From an uncultured Lachnospiraceae bacterium (GTDB taxonomy: Bacteria > Bacillota > Clostridia > Lachnospirales > Lachnospiraceae): DNA of 10,093 nucleotides. The notes under the pieces are model-generated. The model saw only the letters and a list, made by a program, of their open reading frames with translations, had not been told where the DNA came from and did no database searches. Positions 1 to 6,293 of this stretch are shown here, in pieces. The position numbers and the translations under genes were made by a program. Where the stretch lies: assembly GCA_947175305.1 (NCBI GenBank), contig CAMWMO010000013.1, positions 1-10,093 of the forward strand. The letters are read 5' to 3'. Within the stretch, counting starts at the first letter, position 1. Each line of letters starts with the position of its first letter.

Positions 1-1284
1 GTTCTTAAAGAATTCCACCACCTTCCGCGCCTCTTTCAGAATCGACTCATCCGTCGGAATATCCTTCAAAAATACCATGCACTCATCCCCGCCCCCACGA
101 CCAATGATATCGCTGGCACGGAAGATCGATCCAATTTGTGTCCCCAGTGACCGCAGCACTTCGTCACCGAAAGCATGGCCCATCGTGTCATTGATCTTCT
201 TAAAGTTATCAATATCCAGAATGAACATCATAGACTGCTTATCCGGATGCTTTGCCATGTATTCCTTGATCTTACGCTCTGTGGCAAGCTTATTATTGAG
301 ACCGGTCAGCAGATCTGTATCCGCCTTATCCTCCAGCTCTTTCTTTTTCTCATTACTGCGGATCTTACCCACAATGTTGATGACCATAACAATGCAGAAG
401 AATATGATGATCACAAGCAACAGCGACACGATCATGTTACTCGTATTCTTACGCAGATACCCTACCTGCCTGTCCACATATGCGTCGCTGACACCCAGCA
501 CCATATCCCAGCCCGGCGCTCCAAGCGGCACAAAAGTCAGCAGCTGCTCCTGATTATTCATCATTATATAGACATTTCCGCGGGAACCGTTATTCATACG
601 GCCGCGAAGTGATTTGGCAGCCTCACGATTTTCTCCTTCAATGGTTGTCAGAATATTGCCGTCTTTAAGACATGCATTGTTCGTGGCGCCGCTCGCGCTT
701 AAAATCCCGCCATTCATATCCACAATAGCAAGAAAACTGGCGGAATCGTAACCGGAATTCAAGAGCATATTGGAAAACTTGCTCAAAGGATAAAACATAA
801 GCAGATAGCCTTGCGCTTTGTCAGAATTTACACGCTCCGTCACGATGATCGCCTGTTCCTCCTGTACATATATATAGGAAGATTCTGAGCCGCGAACTTC
901 CTCAAACCAACTCTCCTGCCCAATCTCTACAGGAGCGCCCGTCTGATCTATTCCAACGCCATTTATATCGCTGTAGAGAACCTTCTCCACATCGGCACAG
1001 TCCGCTGTCACTTCGAGAAGCTCCGCTACTCTTTCGCTATCTGCAGCGCCCTCGTCCCCGAGCAGCACACCGATCGGCGCTCCTGCCTTCCCCACCTTCT
1101 CCAGTTCGTGCCGAAAGTTACTCGCATAAGTCTCTGTCGACGAAATCAATGTCTTAAAGACAGAATTCTCCGATTCCGTACCGCTTTTTGACCAAAACCG
1201 AAGCAGCATAACCACAACAACCACCAGCATGATGCCTGTCGGAAGAAGCCACTGTAATACACTTGACCTGTTCTGATTATCCAT
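1..1284 (-). CDS. Membrane-bound diguanylate cyclase with extracellular Cache-like sensor (C-terminus cut by window edge)
   Basis: This gene starts at 1284 and runs off the left edge; 428 codons are visible. It should make cyclic-di-GMP from two GTP in response to an outside signal. A membrane segment lies at about residues 11-30. An extracytoplasmic region of about 250 residues follows, with Cache-like features (a Trp-Phe near the centre and a 'PLGAPGWDMVLGVS' end). A second membrane segment is at about 282-304, then a GGDEF domain from about 320. That domain has LTGLNN (326-331), DIDNFKKIND with metal-binding D357, and the signature GGDEC (398-402) in place of GGDEF. The product-inhibition site RASD sits exactly five residues before the signature. 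The start has a GAGGA ribosome site 5 nt upstream and overlaps the DUF624 stop by 8 nt, so translation is probably coupled. The remaining GGDEF core lies outside the window. The family is certain; the ligand is unknown. Confidence 0.93.
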   Translation of the reverse strand, partial: MDNQNRSSVLQWLLPTGIMLVVVVVMLLRFWSKSGTESENSVFKTLISSTETYASNFRHELEKVGKAGAPIGVLLGDEGAADSERVAELLEVTADCADVEKVLYSDINGVGIDQTGAPVEIGQESWFEEVRGSESSYIYVQEEQAIIVTERVNSDKAQGYLLMFYPLSKFSNMLLNSGYDSASFLAIVDMNGGILSASGATNNACLKDGNILTTIEGENREAAKSLRGRMNNGSRGNVYIMMNNQEQLLTFVPLGAPGWDMVLGVSDAYVDRQVGYLRKNTSNMIVSLLLVIIIFFCIVMVINIVGKIRSNEKKKELEDKADTDLLTGLNNKLATERKIKEYMAKHPDKQSMMFILDIDNFKKINDTMGHAFGDEVLRSLGTQIGSIFRASDIIGRGGGDECMVFLKDIPTDESILKEARKVVEFFKN

Positions 1285-1960
1285 CGTTTTCCTCATTCTC
1301 CTCTTCAATCTTCAGAGAGAAATCCAAATCGGATGATATCTCCTCCGATTCTGGTTCCAATTTTTTAAAAATACCGCTGTATAAGTACGCCGCCGCGTAG
1401 GCCGGTGCCGAAATACCAAACATAAAGATAAAAATAAGCGCATAATTCGAAAAATAACCGATCACGAGGGGTATCGCATAGCATACCATCATCAGAATCG
1501 TCTTGGGCAGGTTAGCAAACGCCAATATCAACGCATTCTTCAATGTGTTTTTAATCGAATTATCAAAGCGCGCCTGTAATGGGAACACATATACTGTCAT
1601 CATCAAGAGCAGTATCGCCACTACCACTACAGCAATCACCAGTGCTTTGGGGAAATCCATCCCCGAATAGTTGAAGATCACGCAATCTCCTATATAGACT
1701 GCCACAACTAAAAGCATCATAAGCCATATCAGAGTCGCCTGCTTAAAATTTAACTTAAAAGATTTAAAAAAACCTCTGATAAGATACCCCTCTTCATCAC
1801 GGACGATCTTAAGCAGTACATAGTGCATTGCTGTAAACGCCGCCCCCGCTGTTATGATCGGGATACAGCAGATTATCATCAGGAAATTCATGATCATCAA
1901 ATCTGCCACACGATTTAACACCCGCATGACCGGGCTATCCATATCGAAAATCTTACCCAT
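1277..1960 (-). CDS. DUF624 (YesL-like) multi-spanning membrane protein
   Basis: This 227-residue integral membrane protein is of the DUF624 family. The N-terminus has the family look (a Phe, then 'MDSPVMRVLNRVADL'), followed by 'CCIPIITAGAAFTAMHY'. About five hydrophobic segments lie near residues 18-40, 74-92, 103-127, 151-169 and 173-192. The C-terminal tail of about 27 residues is acidic and probably cytoplasmic. A GTG at 1978 would add six residues but has no ribosome site. The ATG at 1960 has GGAG six nt upstream and fits the family start, so I chose it. In Bacillus and many Clostridia these genes sit beside carbohydrate ABC transporter genes, but their biochemical function is not established. 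Here no sugar genes are visible. Instead the stop overlaps the start of the diguanylate cyclase gene by 8 nt, which suggests co-translation. A role in signalling is only inferred from position. Confidence 0.9.
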   Translation of the reverse strand: MGKIFDMDSPVMRVLNRVADLMIMNFLMIICCIPIITAGAAFTAMHYVLLKIVRDEEGYLIRGFFKSFKLNFKQATLIWLMMLLVVAVYIGDCVIFNYSGMDFPKALVIAVVVVAILLLMMTVYVFPLQARFDNSIKNTLKNALILAFANLPKTILMMVCYAIPLVIGYFSNYALIFIFMFGISAPAYAAAYLYSGIFKKLEPESEEISSDLDFSLKIEEENEENDG

Positions 1961-1966
1961 CTGTTT

Positions 1967-1970
1967 CTCC
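1967..1970 (-). promoter_or_regulatory. Ribosome binding site deciding the DUF624 start
   Basis: GGAG lies six nt before the ATG at 1960. The upstream in-frame GTG at 1978 has only an A-rich stretch before it. This supports the shorter protein. Confidence 0.7.
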
Positions 1971-2012
1971 ACAGACACTCATTTTTCTGTCGCGGTCACT
2001 ACCGCCATGATT

Positions 2013-2041
2013 ATTATAATACAGTAGAGTGTCAAAATCCA
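2013..2041 (-). promoter_or_regulatory. Weak candidate promoter for the DUF624/cyclase pair
   Basis: A perfect TATAAT lies at 2018-2013. The hexamer 17 nt upstream (TGGATT, 2041-2036) matches the -35 consensus at only three positions. A perfect TTGACA lies at 2035-2030 but is only 11 nt from the TATAAT, which is too close. The region is AT-rich, so chance matches are expected. A GCGGT/ACCGC 5-bp inverted repeat (1992-2005) lies just downstream in the presumed leader. Confidence 0.3.
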
Positions 2042-2050
2042 TAAAAATAT

Positions 2051-2080
2051 CAAAAAAATGTAAAACTATGCATTATTTTA
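2051..2080 (-). terminator. Possible weak AT-rich terminator after the tandem-HD gene
   Basis: Starting at the stop codon, TAAAAT (2080-2075) can pair with GTTTTA (2066-2061, one G-U pair) around an 8-nt loop. A run of seven T follows shortly after. The stem has no G-C pairs, so it would be weak, and readthrough into the DUF624 gene is possible. Confidence 0.22.
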
Positions 2081-3334
2081 TATCTTATACTTCATGCTCA
2101 CCTGCTGATATTGCATGTTCAATGTCTGATACATCTTAAGAATCCTGGCCGATTCTCCTTTCACACGCACCATGATCTCATCGTAAGAATCAGCGAGCAC
2201 CTTAACTATCGATTTCTTGAAACGCTTCCTGTTCACCTCTTCCGACAGGAATTGGAGTACCTGCTGCTTCGGAAAGGCCTCTCTATAGCTCCTTTTATTT
2301 ACCAGAGCACTAACCGCATCCGCCACCTGCAGCACCCCCTGCTGGAGCGATATCTTTTGATCATTCAGCCGCTGCGGATAACCGCTCCCATCGCCTCTTT
2401 CATGGTGCGCCAGCGCGATGCTCAACACTTCGCTGTCCATCTTCCCTTTCAACTTCTCCTCCGTGATCGCCACATGAGTGCGGACATGCTTGACCTCCTC
2501 AGGTTTCAGCTTCCGGGGCGCCGTAATAACATCCTTGGAGATGCCGATCATACCCAGATCATGGAGCAGTGCCGCATAATAGATCATCTCTTTTTCATGT
2601 TCCGGCAAAAATAATCGACTCGAAAGTTCCTCGCAGATACAGATCGTGGTGACCGTATCAAACACCATACTCTCCTTGAAAAATCCCATACAATAGATCA
2701 GCATATCCAGAAATACTTTTTTACCTTCATTGGAAAAGATCATGTACTCTGCAATCTGATCCAGTTCTTCCTTAAACTCACCACTTTTTAATTTTTCCAG
2801 CATCCCGTATTTTGCATCGCACTGATAAAACCGGTCCAAGCCTGCTGCTGAGAGCTTCGTGCCCGCCTGTTTCTGGAACATACGCGGATCAAACTGGGCG
2901 CCCATAGTATTAGAATAGATATCCACCTTCTCAGCGATGTTGATATAAGCCGCCACATCCTTATATTCATAATCAACACTCTGCAGCTTCTCATAATCCC
3001 GGCAGTGATACATGATCACTCTCGCCAGCTCCGGCACAGGGGACAGATACTTAAAAAGCAAATGACCGTAGATAGAATGTGCCATACTTTCTCTGGTCTC
3101 ATACTGCAGCATGTCATTGATCCTGGCCTGCTCCGTCTTATATGCGCCGATATCATGCATCGTCGCCACCATGACAATATCCGCCAGTTCAAACTCCTCG
3201 TAGCGGTTTTCCTCCTGCAGCATCTTATATACTATGTACGCCACCCTGGATCCATGCTCCATCAGGGTGGGATTGATCAGTTTCAGGATATCCCGCATCA
3301 ACAGATAAATATCTTTGCTCTTAATATACTCCAT
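2078..3334 (-). CDS. Tandem HD-domain protein with C-terminal HD-GYP domain (possible cyclic-di-GMP phosphodiesterase)
   Basis: This is a 418-residue soluble protein with two HD-type metal phosphohydrolase domains in a row. Domain 1 (about 20-145) has H27, H60-D61, H86 and H110, but 'AEKVD' (E135) where family members have 'AD'; it lacks a GYP motif. Domain 2 (about 220-365) has a classic HD-GYP layout: H258-D259, H287, H310-H311-E312, GYP 318-320, and 'VADA' with D339. At the place of the first conserved His my alignment gives Asp (D226). HD-GYP proteins hydrolyse cyclic-di-GMP, but the substrate here is not shown. No sensor or receiver domain is present. The reading frame is open upstream to 3466 inside the acetyltransferase gene. 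I chose the ATG at 3334 because GAGGG lies 6 nt before it. The 22-nt gap to the acetyltransferase gene indicates one transcript. Confidence 0.88.
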   Translation of the reverse strand: MEYIKSKDIYLLMRDILKLINPTLMEHGSRVAYIVYKMLQEENRYEEFELADIVMVATMHDIGAYKTEQARINDMLQYETRESMAHSIYGHLLFKYLSPVPELARVIMYHCRDYEKLQSVDYEYKDVAAYINIAEKVDIYSNTMGAQFDPRMFQKQAGTKLSAAGLDRFYQCDAKYGMLEKLKSGEFKEELDQIAEYMIFSNEGKKVFLDMLIYCMGFFKESMVFDTVTTICICEELSSRLFLPEHEKEMIYYAALLHDLGMIGISKDVITAPRKLKPEEVKHVRTHVAITEEKLKGKMDSEVLSIALAHHERGDGSGYPQRLNDQKISLQQGVLQVADAVSALVNKRSYREAFPKQQVLQFLSEEVNRKRFKKSIVKVLADSYDEIMVRVKGESARILKMYQTLNMQYQQVSMKYKI

Positions 3335-3356
3335 AAAATTCCCTCGTCCTAATTCT

Positions 3357-3827
3357 TCACAACACAAACTCCATCGGCGTATAGATGATCCCATCCCGTC
3401 TTTGTTCCGGATACAGATCCCGGAAGCCCAGCCGATGATAAAAATCCACTCCATAGGGAGAAGCATTTACCGTCACGCGGGAGACCTGCATCTCCGTCAG
3501 AAGATAATTCTCCAGATATTGCATAAGTGCGCGGCCTATCCCCTGCCTGTGGTATTTTTCGTCCACAAACAACAAAGAGATGTGCGTCATGTCCCGGAGT
3601 GTAATCATTCCTATGATCTTCTCTCCATCCAACGCCACAAACATCTGGTATGCCCCCATAACAAACATTCTGTAGAGGGTCGTATCCGTGATAAAATTTT
3701 CGAAATTTTTCACGCCCTCAGGGGAGTAGTCAGCCGCTTCAAACTGCAAAAAAGTCCGCCACGCCAGCGACATGGCCTCCTCCCAATCCTCCCGGTATGC
3801 ACTTCTGATCTGGTACGGCATCCCCAA
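3357..3827 (-). CDS. GNAT family N-acetyltransferase
   Basis: This small protein of about 156 residues is a GNAT-fold acetyltransferase, which moves an acetyl group from acetyl-CoA to an unknown acceptor. The N-terminal strand and helix ('YQIRSAYREDW') are followed by a central 'ISLLFVDEKYHRQGIGRAL'. The acetyl-CoA pyrophosphate loop R94-Q-G-I-G-R99 fits the family Q/R-x-x-G-x-G/A motif. The end 'SPYGVDFYHRLGF' is also typical. The start is unusual. The frame opens with TTG at 3827 and has ATG at 3821, but the strong AAGGAG site (3845-3840) is 12 and 18 nt away respectively; two ATT codons lie 6 and 9 nt from it. It is the first gene of a likely two-gene unit with the tandem-HD gene. The substrate cannot be told from sequence. 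Confidence 0.9.
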   Translation of the reverse strand: MGMPYQIRSAYREDWEEAMSLAWRTFLQFEAADYSPEGVKNFENFITDTTLYRMFVMGAYQMFVALDGEKIIGMITLRDMTHISLLFVDEKYHRQGIGRALMQYLENYLLTEMQVSRVTVNASPYGVDFYHRLGFRDLYPEQRRDGIIYTPMEFVL

Positions 3828-3839
3828 AATAATCCGCGG

Positions 3840-3845
3840 CTCCTT
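3840..3845 (-). promoter_or_regulatory. Strong ribosome binding site, oddly distant from usual start codons of the acetyltransferase gene
   Basis: AAGGAG is followed by ATT (gap 6), ATT (gap 9), TTG (gap 12) and ATG (gap 18), all in the acetyltransferase frame. An in-frame TGA at 3857-3855 prevents any start further upstream. The true start must therefore be one of these codons. Confidence 0.6.
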
Positions 3846-3876
3846 ACTATCGTGTCAGAAAATACGATTTGTATCT

Positions 3877-3905
3877 ATTTTAACGTATTTTGGGCAAAAT
3901 TACAA
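3877..3905 (-). promoter_or_regulatory. Candidate sigma-A promoter for the acetyltransferase/tandem-HD unit
   Basis: TTGTAA (3905-3900) and TAAAAT (3882-3877) are separated by 17 nt, matching the -35 and -10 consensus at 4/6 and 5/6. It lies just after the stop of the dehydrogenase gene. The spacer carries the palindrome ATTTTG-GG-CAAAAT (3887-3900). An 8-bp inverted repeat AAAATACG/CGTATTTT (3859-3866 and 3884-3891) flanks the -10. Either could be an operator, but the region is AT-rich. Confidence 0.5.
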
Positions 3906-3910
3906 GTCTG

Positions 3911-4903
3911 CTACTTCGCCGCCTCGCTCCCCACCTTATTGACCAGAGGCAGTCCGTTTTCCAACGCATAGGCATTCTCCAGCGTCACCTTAGCGATAGC
4001 CTGCATAGCTTCTCTGGTGAAAAAACCCATATGCGAAGTGATCAGCACATTGGGGAAGGTCATCAGCCGCGCCAGATTCTCGTCACGCACGATCTCATTG
4101 GACATGTCCTCGTAAAAAATACCTTCTTCCTCCTCGTACACATCCAGGCCCACGCCGCCAAATTTGCCGTCCACCAGGCCGTCGATCAGCGCATCCGTGT
4201 CGATCAGACCGCCGCGGGAGGTGTTGACCAGATATACGCCGTCCCGCATTTTGCGGATGGTGTCAGCATTGATCAGATGCTTTGTCTCTGAGGTCAAAGG
4301 ACAGTGCAGAGAAATGATATCCGACCGCGCCATCAACTCCTCCACCGATACATACTCCGTCTCCAACGATTGATTCGGATAGGGGTCATAGGCCAAGACC
4401 TCCATGCCAAACCCGTTGCAGATGCGGATCATGGCCTGTCCGATCTTACCGGTGCCCACTATGCCTGCGGTCTTGTGATAGAGATCCACACCCATAAGAC
4501 CGTTCAGGCTCATATTAAAATCCCGTGTCCTGCTGTACGCCCTGTGCGTATGCCGGTTTACGGTCATCAACATCGTCATGGCAAACTCTGCCACTGCTTC
4601 CGGCGAATAGCTGGGTACGCGCAAAACCTGTATCTTATCCTCCGCCGCCCTCACATCCACGTGATTGAAGCCCGCACTCCGCAGAAGGATCGCCTTCACC
4701 TTCATATCGTAGAGCTGTTGGATCATCGCGTCATTCACATAATCATTTACAAAAATACAGACAGCATCAAAGCCTTTCGCCAAAAAGACCGTTTCTTCCC
4801 GAAATGGCACCTCATAGAAGTGAATCGAGAATCCATAGTCTTTACCCATTGGCTCAAACCAGATCCTGTCATAAGGTTTCGTACTGAAAAATGCTATTTT
4901 CAT
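3911..4903 (-). CDS. D-lactate dehydrogenase (D-isomer-specific 2-hydroxyacid dehydrogenase family)
   Basis: This 330-residue cytoplasmic enzyme most likely reduces pyruvate to D-lactate with NADH, a fermentation step that regenerates NAD. The NAD-binding loop is GTGKIG (150-155), with acidic D173 after the second strand favouring NAD over NADP. The catalytic set is R230 ('NTSRGG'), E259 in an acidic run after 'LDVY', and H291 ('SHMGFF'). The segment 'RSAGFNHVD' (75-83) is characteristic of D-lactate dehydrogenases within the family. A related 2-hydroxyacid substrate cannot be excluded. An ATG four codons earlier (4915) lies inside the ribosome site GGAGGAG (4913-4907), so the ATG at 4903 is the true start. 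An 85-nt gap separates it from the small exported-protein gene. I see no clear promoter, terminator or Rex-type TTGTTAA/TTAACAA site there, so cotranscription with the metG unit is possible. Confidence 0.93.
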   Translation of the reverse strand: MKIAFFSTKPYDRIWFEPMGKDYGFSIHFYEVPFREETVFLAKGFDAVCIFVNDYVNDAMIQQLYDMKVKAILLRSAGFNHVDVRAAEDKIQVLRVPSYSPEAVAEFAMTMLMTVNRHTHRAYSRTRDFNMSLNGLMGVDLYHKTAGIVGTGKIGQAMIRICNGFGMEVLAYDPYPNQSLETEYVSVEELMARSDIISLHCPLTSETKHLINADTIRKMRDGVYLVNTSRGGLIDTDALIDGLVDGKFGGVGLDVYEEEEGIFYEDMSNEIVRDENLARLMTFPNVLITSHMGFFTREAMQAIAKVTLENAYALENGLPLVNKVGSEAAK

Positions 4904-4906
4904 AAT

Positions 4907-4913
4907 CTCCTCC
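4907..4913 (-). promoter_or_regulatory. Ribosome binding site deciding the dehydrogenase start
   Basis: GGAGGAG lies just before the ATG at 4903. It overlaps the earlier in-frame ATG (4915), which therefore cannot be the real start. Confidence 0.8.
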
Positions 4914-4988
4914 ATATCAAGGCATTTTTTTGCTGATAACGCCTAGTATGTTCAGGAGTTCTAAAAACATTCCCCACCAATTTATATT

Positions 4989-5318
4989 TTAAGAAGAAGT
5001 CAGGTCATCCAAAAAGCTGGTCACACTTTCTTTGATGCTCTGCAAAAATCCCTGTTTAGCGCCTTCCACAGCGCTTTCCACAGCCTCCCCTATCGCCTCG
5101 TCAGCCTGTTCCACGGCGTTCTCCAGTTTTTCATCCGCCTGCTCCAATACCGCCGATCCGTACTCCTGATACATCCCCTTCACCTGATCTACGATTTCTC
5201 CTGCCTCTGATTCAATAACATCCGCAGTCGGTGCTCCCCCATCACGCAGCTGCGTGACAGTCAGATATGCAACAGCCAGAATCGCCGCAAAGCACAGCAG
5301 ACCTAAAATTTTTTTCAT
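4989..5318 (-). CDS. Small membrane-anchored or exported amphipathic-helix protein with 11-residue repeats
   Basis: This 109-residue protein belongs to no family I recognise. Residues 1-22 form a Lys-Lys start plus hydrophobic stretch. It is either an uncleaved anchor or a signal peptide, because no clear Ala-X-Ala cleavage site is seen. The rest is acidic, lacks Pro after residue 30 and is predicted helical. It contains 11-residue units in register: LEQADEKLENA (58-68), VEQADEAIGEA (69-79), VESAVEGAKQG (80-90) and FLQSIKESVTS (91-101). The first two are clearly similar; the others keep the hydrophobic spacing. Such repeats form lipid-binding amphipathic helices or 11/3 coiled coils in other protein groups. 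A GAGGAG ribosome site precedes the ATG. It lies 28 nt after the hydrolase gene, so the two are likely cotranscribed. A role at the membrane surface is an inference. Confidence 0.8.
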   Translation of the reverse strand: MKKILGLLCFAAILAVAYLTVTQLRDGGAPTADVIESEAGEIVDQVKGMYQEYGSAVLEQADEKLENAVEQADEAIGEAVESAVEGAKQGFLQSIKESVTSFLDDLTSS

Positions 5319-5346
5319 AGCTTCTCCTCATATTGCCAAAACGGCT

Positions 5347-6279
5347 TTAGATCTTCTGCAGAATAAACCGATAAATATCCCCGTAGACGTCCTCCCTGTC
5401 CGCCTCGTTTAAAATCTCATGCCTGTCGCCGGGATAGAGCTTCAGCTGCACCTGCTCCATTCCCAGCTCCTCAAAGGAACGAAAGACTTTTTCCACAGCT
5501 TGTCCATAATCTCCCACCGGATCATCCTGTCCTGACACAAAAAGAATAGGAAGATCCTTGGGCATCTTGCTCAGCTTTTCCTTGTCATATAAATTCCAGA
5601 TCAGCCGCATCAAGGTCTGAAAACCATTCGCCGTAAAAATAAAATCACACAGAGGATCCGCCTTGAAAGCCTTCACATTCTCCGGATTTGCCGAGATCCA
5701 GCTGCCGGAATCTCCGGGCGCAGTAAATTTTTTATTATAGGCACCGAAAGCCAGCTTATCAACAATCTTACTGACGTGCTTCGGTCCCCTCACAATACCT
5801 GTGACCGTCGCCAACAGCCAGCCAAAAATAACTGTATGCTTCGGCTGCATACCCGTGCCCATGATGACAGCGCCGTCTATACCGCTCCCGTAACGCATCA
5901 GATAATTACGAAGAATAAAGGAGCCCATGCTATGGCCCAGAATGATATAGGGAACTCCGGGATATTTCTCCTGCATGATTTTTTTCAGCCTGTGTTCATC
6001 CCGCACGAGTACAGTGTCCGCATCCTCTTTGCAAAAATATCCCATAGGCTCTCCGGATTTGACAGACAGACCATGTCCCAGATGATCGTCTCCCACCACC
6101 AGAATGCCCTTCCCAGCCATAAACTGCGCGAATTCTTCATAACGTCCGATATGCTCTACCATTCCATGCACGATCTGCAGAATGCAGACCGGCTGCTCTA
6201 TTTCCGGGATCCACTTCACCGCGTGAATCTGGTGTTTTCCATCCCGTGATCCGAAATAGAATTCTTCTTTTACAATCAT
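5347..6279 (-). CDS. Alpha/beta hydrolase, monoacylglycerol lipase / lysophospholipase type
   Basis: This 310-residue cytoplasmic serine hydrolase is of the Hydrolase_4 (serine aminopeptidase S33-like) group, which includes monoacylglycerol lipases and the PldB/YtpA lysophospholipases. The catalytic triad is readable: S117 in GHSMG (115-119), D253 in 'SGQDDPVG', and H287 in 'PGDRHEIL'. 'HGMVEHIGRY' (38-47) supplies the oxyanion-hole region. 'DDHLGHG' (64-70) is another family hallmark. Between about 140 and 230 lies the cap domain, which sets the substrate and is too variable to read. No signal peptide is seen. The start has GGGAGGG just upstream, and the gene begins 14 nt after the metG stop, so it is cotranscribed with metG. 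It probably cleaves a monoacylglycerol or lysophospholipid ester, but the substrate is an inference. Confidence 0.92.
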   Translation of the reverse strand: MIVKEEFYFGSRDGKHQIHAVKWIPEIEQPVCILQIVHGMVEHIGRYEEFAQFMAGKGILVVGDDHLGHGLSVKSGEPMGYFCKEDADTVLVRDEHRLKKIMQEKYPGVPYIILGHSMGSFILRNYLMRYGSGIDGAVIMGTGMQPKHTVIFGWLLATVTGIVRGPKHVSKIVDKLAFGAYNKKFTAPGDSGSWISANPENVKAFKADPLCDFIFTANGFQTLMRLIWNLYDKEKLSKMPKDLPILFVSGQDDPVGDYGQAVEKVFRSFEELGMEQVQLKLYPGDRHEILNEADREDVYGDIYRFILQKI

Positions 6280-6293
6280 CTTTCCCTCCCGGT

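Noticed and set aside
3335..3466. A longer N-terminus for the tandem-HD protein reaching into the acetyltransferase gene.
   Set aside because: The extra 44 codons overlap the conserved end of the acetyltransferase gene in another frame, and a good ribosome site precedes the ATG at 3334.
3315..4936. Several plus-strand open frames of 69-218 codons opposite the acetyltransferase and dehydrogenase genes.
   Set aside because: All are shadows of genes with intact catalytic motifs, and their products look like random His/Arg/Leu-rich translations.
4904..4988. A promoter, Rex operator or terminator between the small exported-protein gene and the dehydrogenase gene.
   Set aside because: No -35/-10 pair at acceptable spacing, no TTGTTAA/TTAACAA palindrome and no GC stem with a T-run could be found. 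GGC/GCC ends around an A-run form only three pairs.
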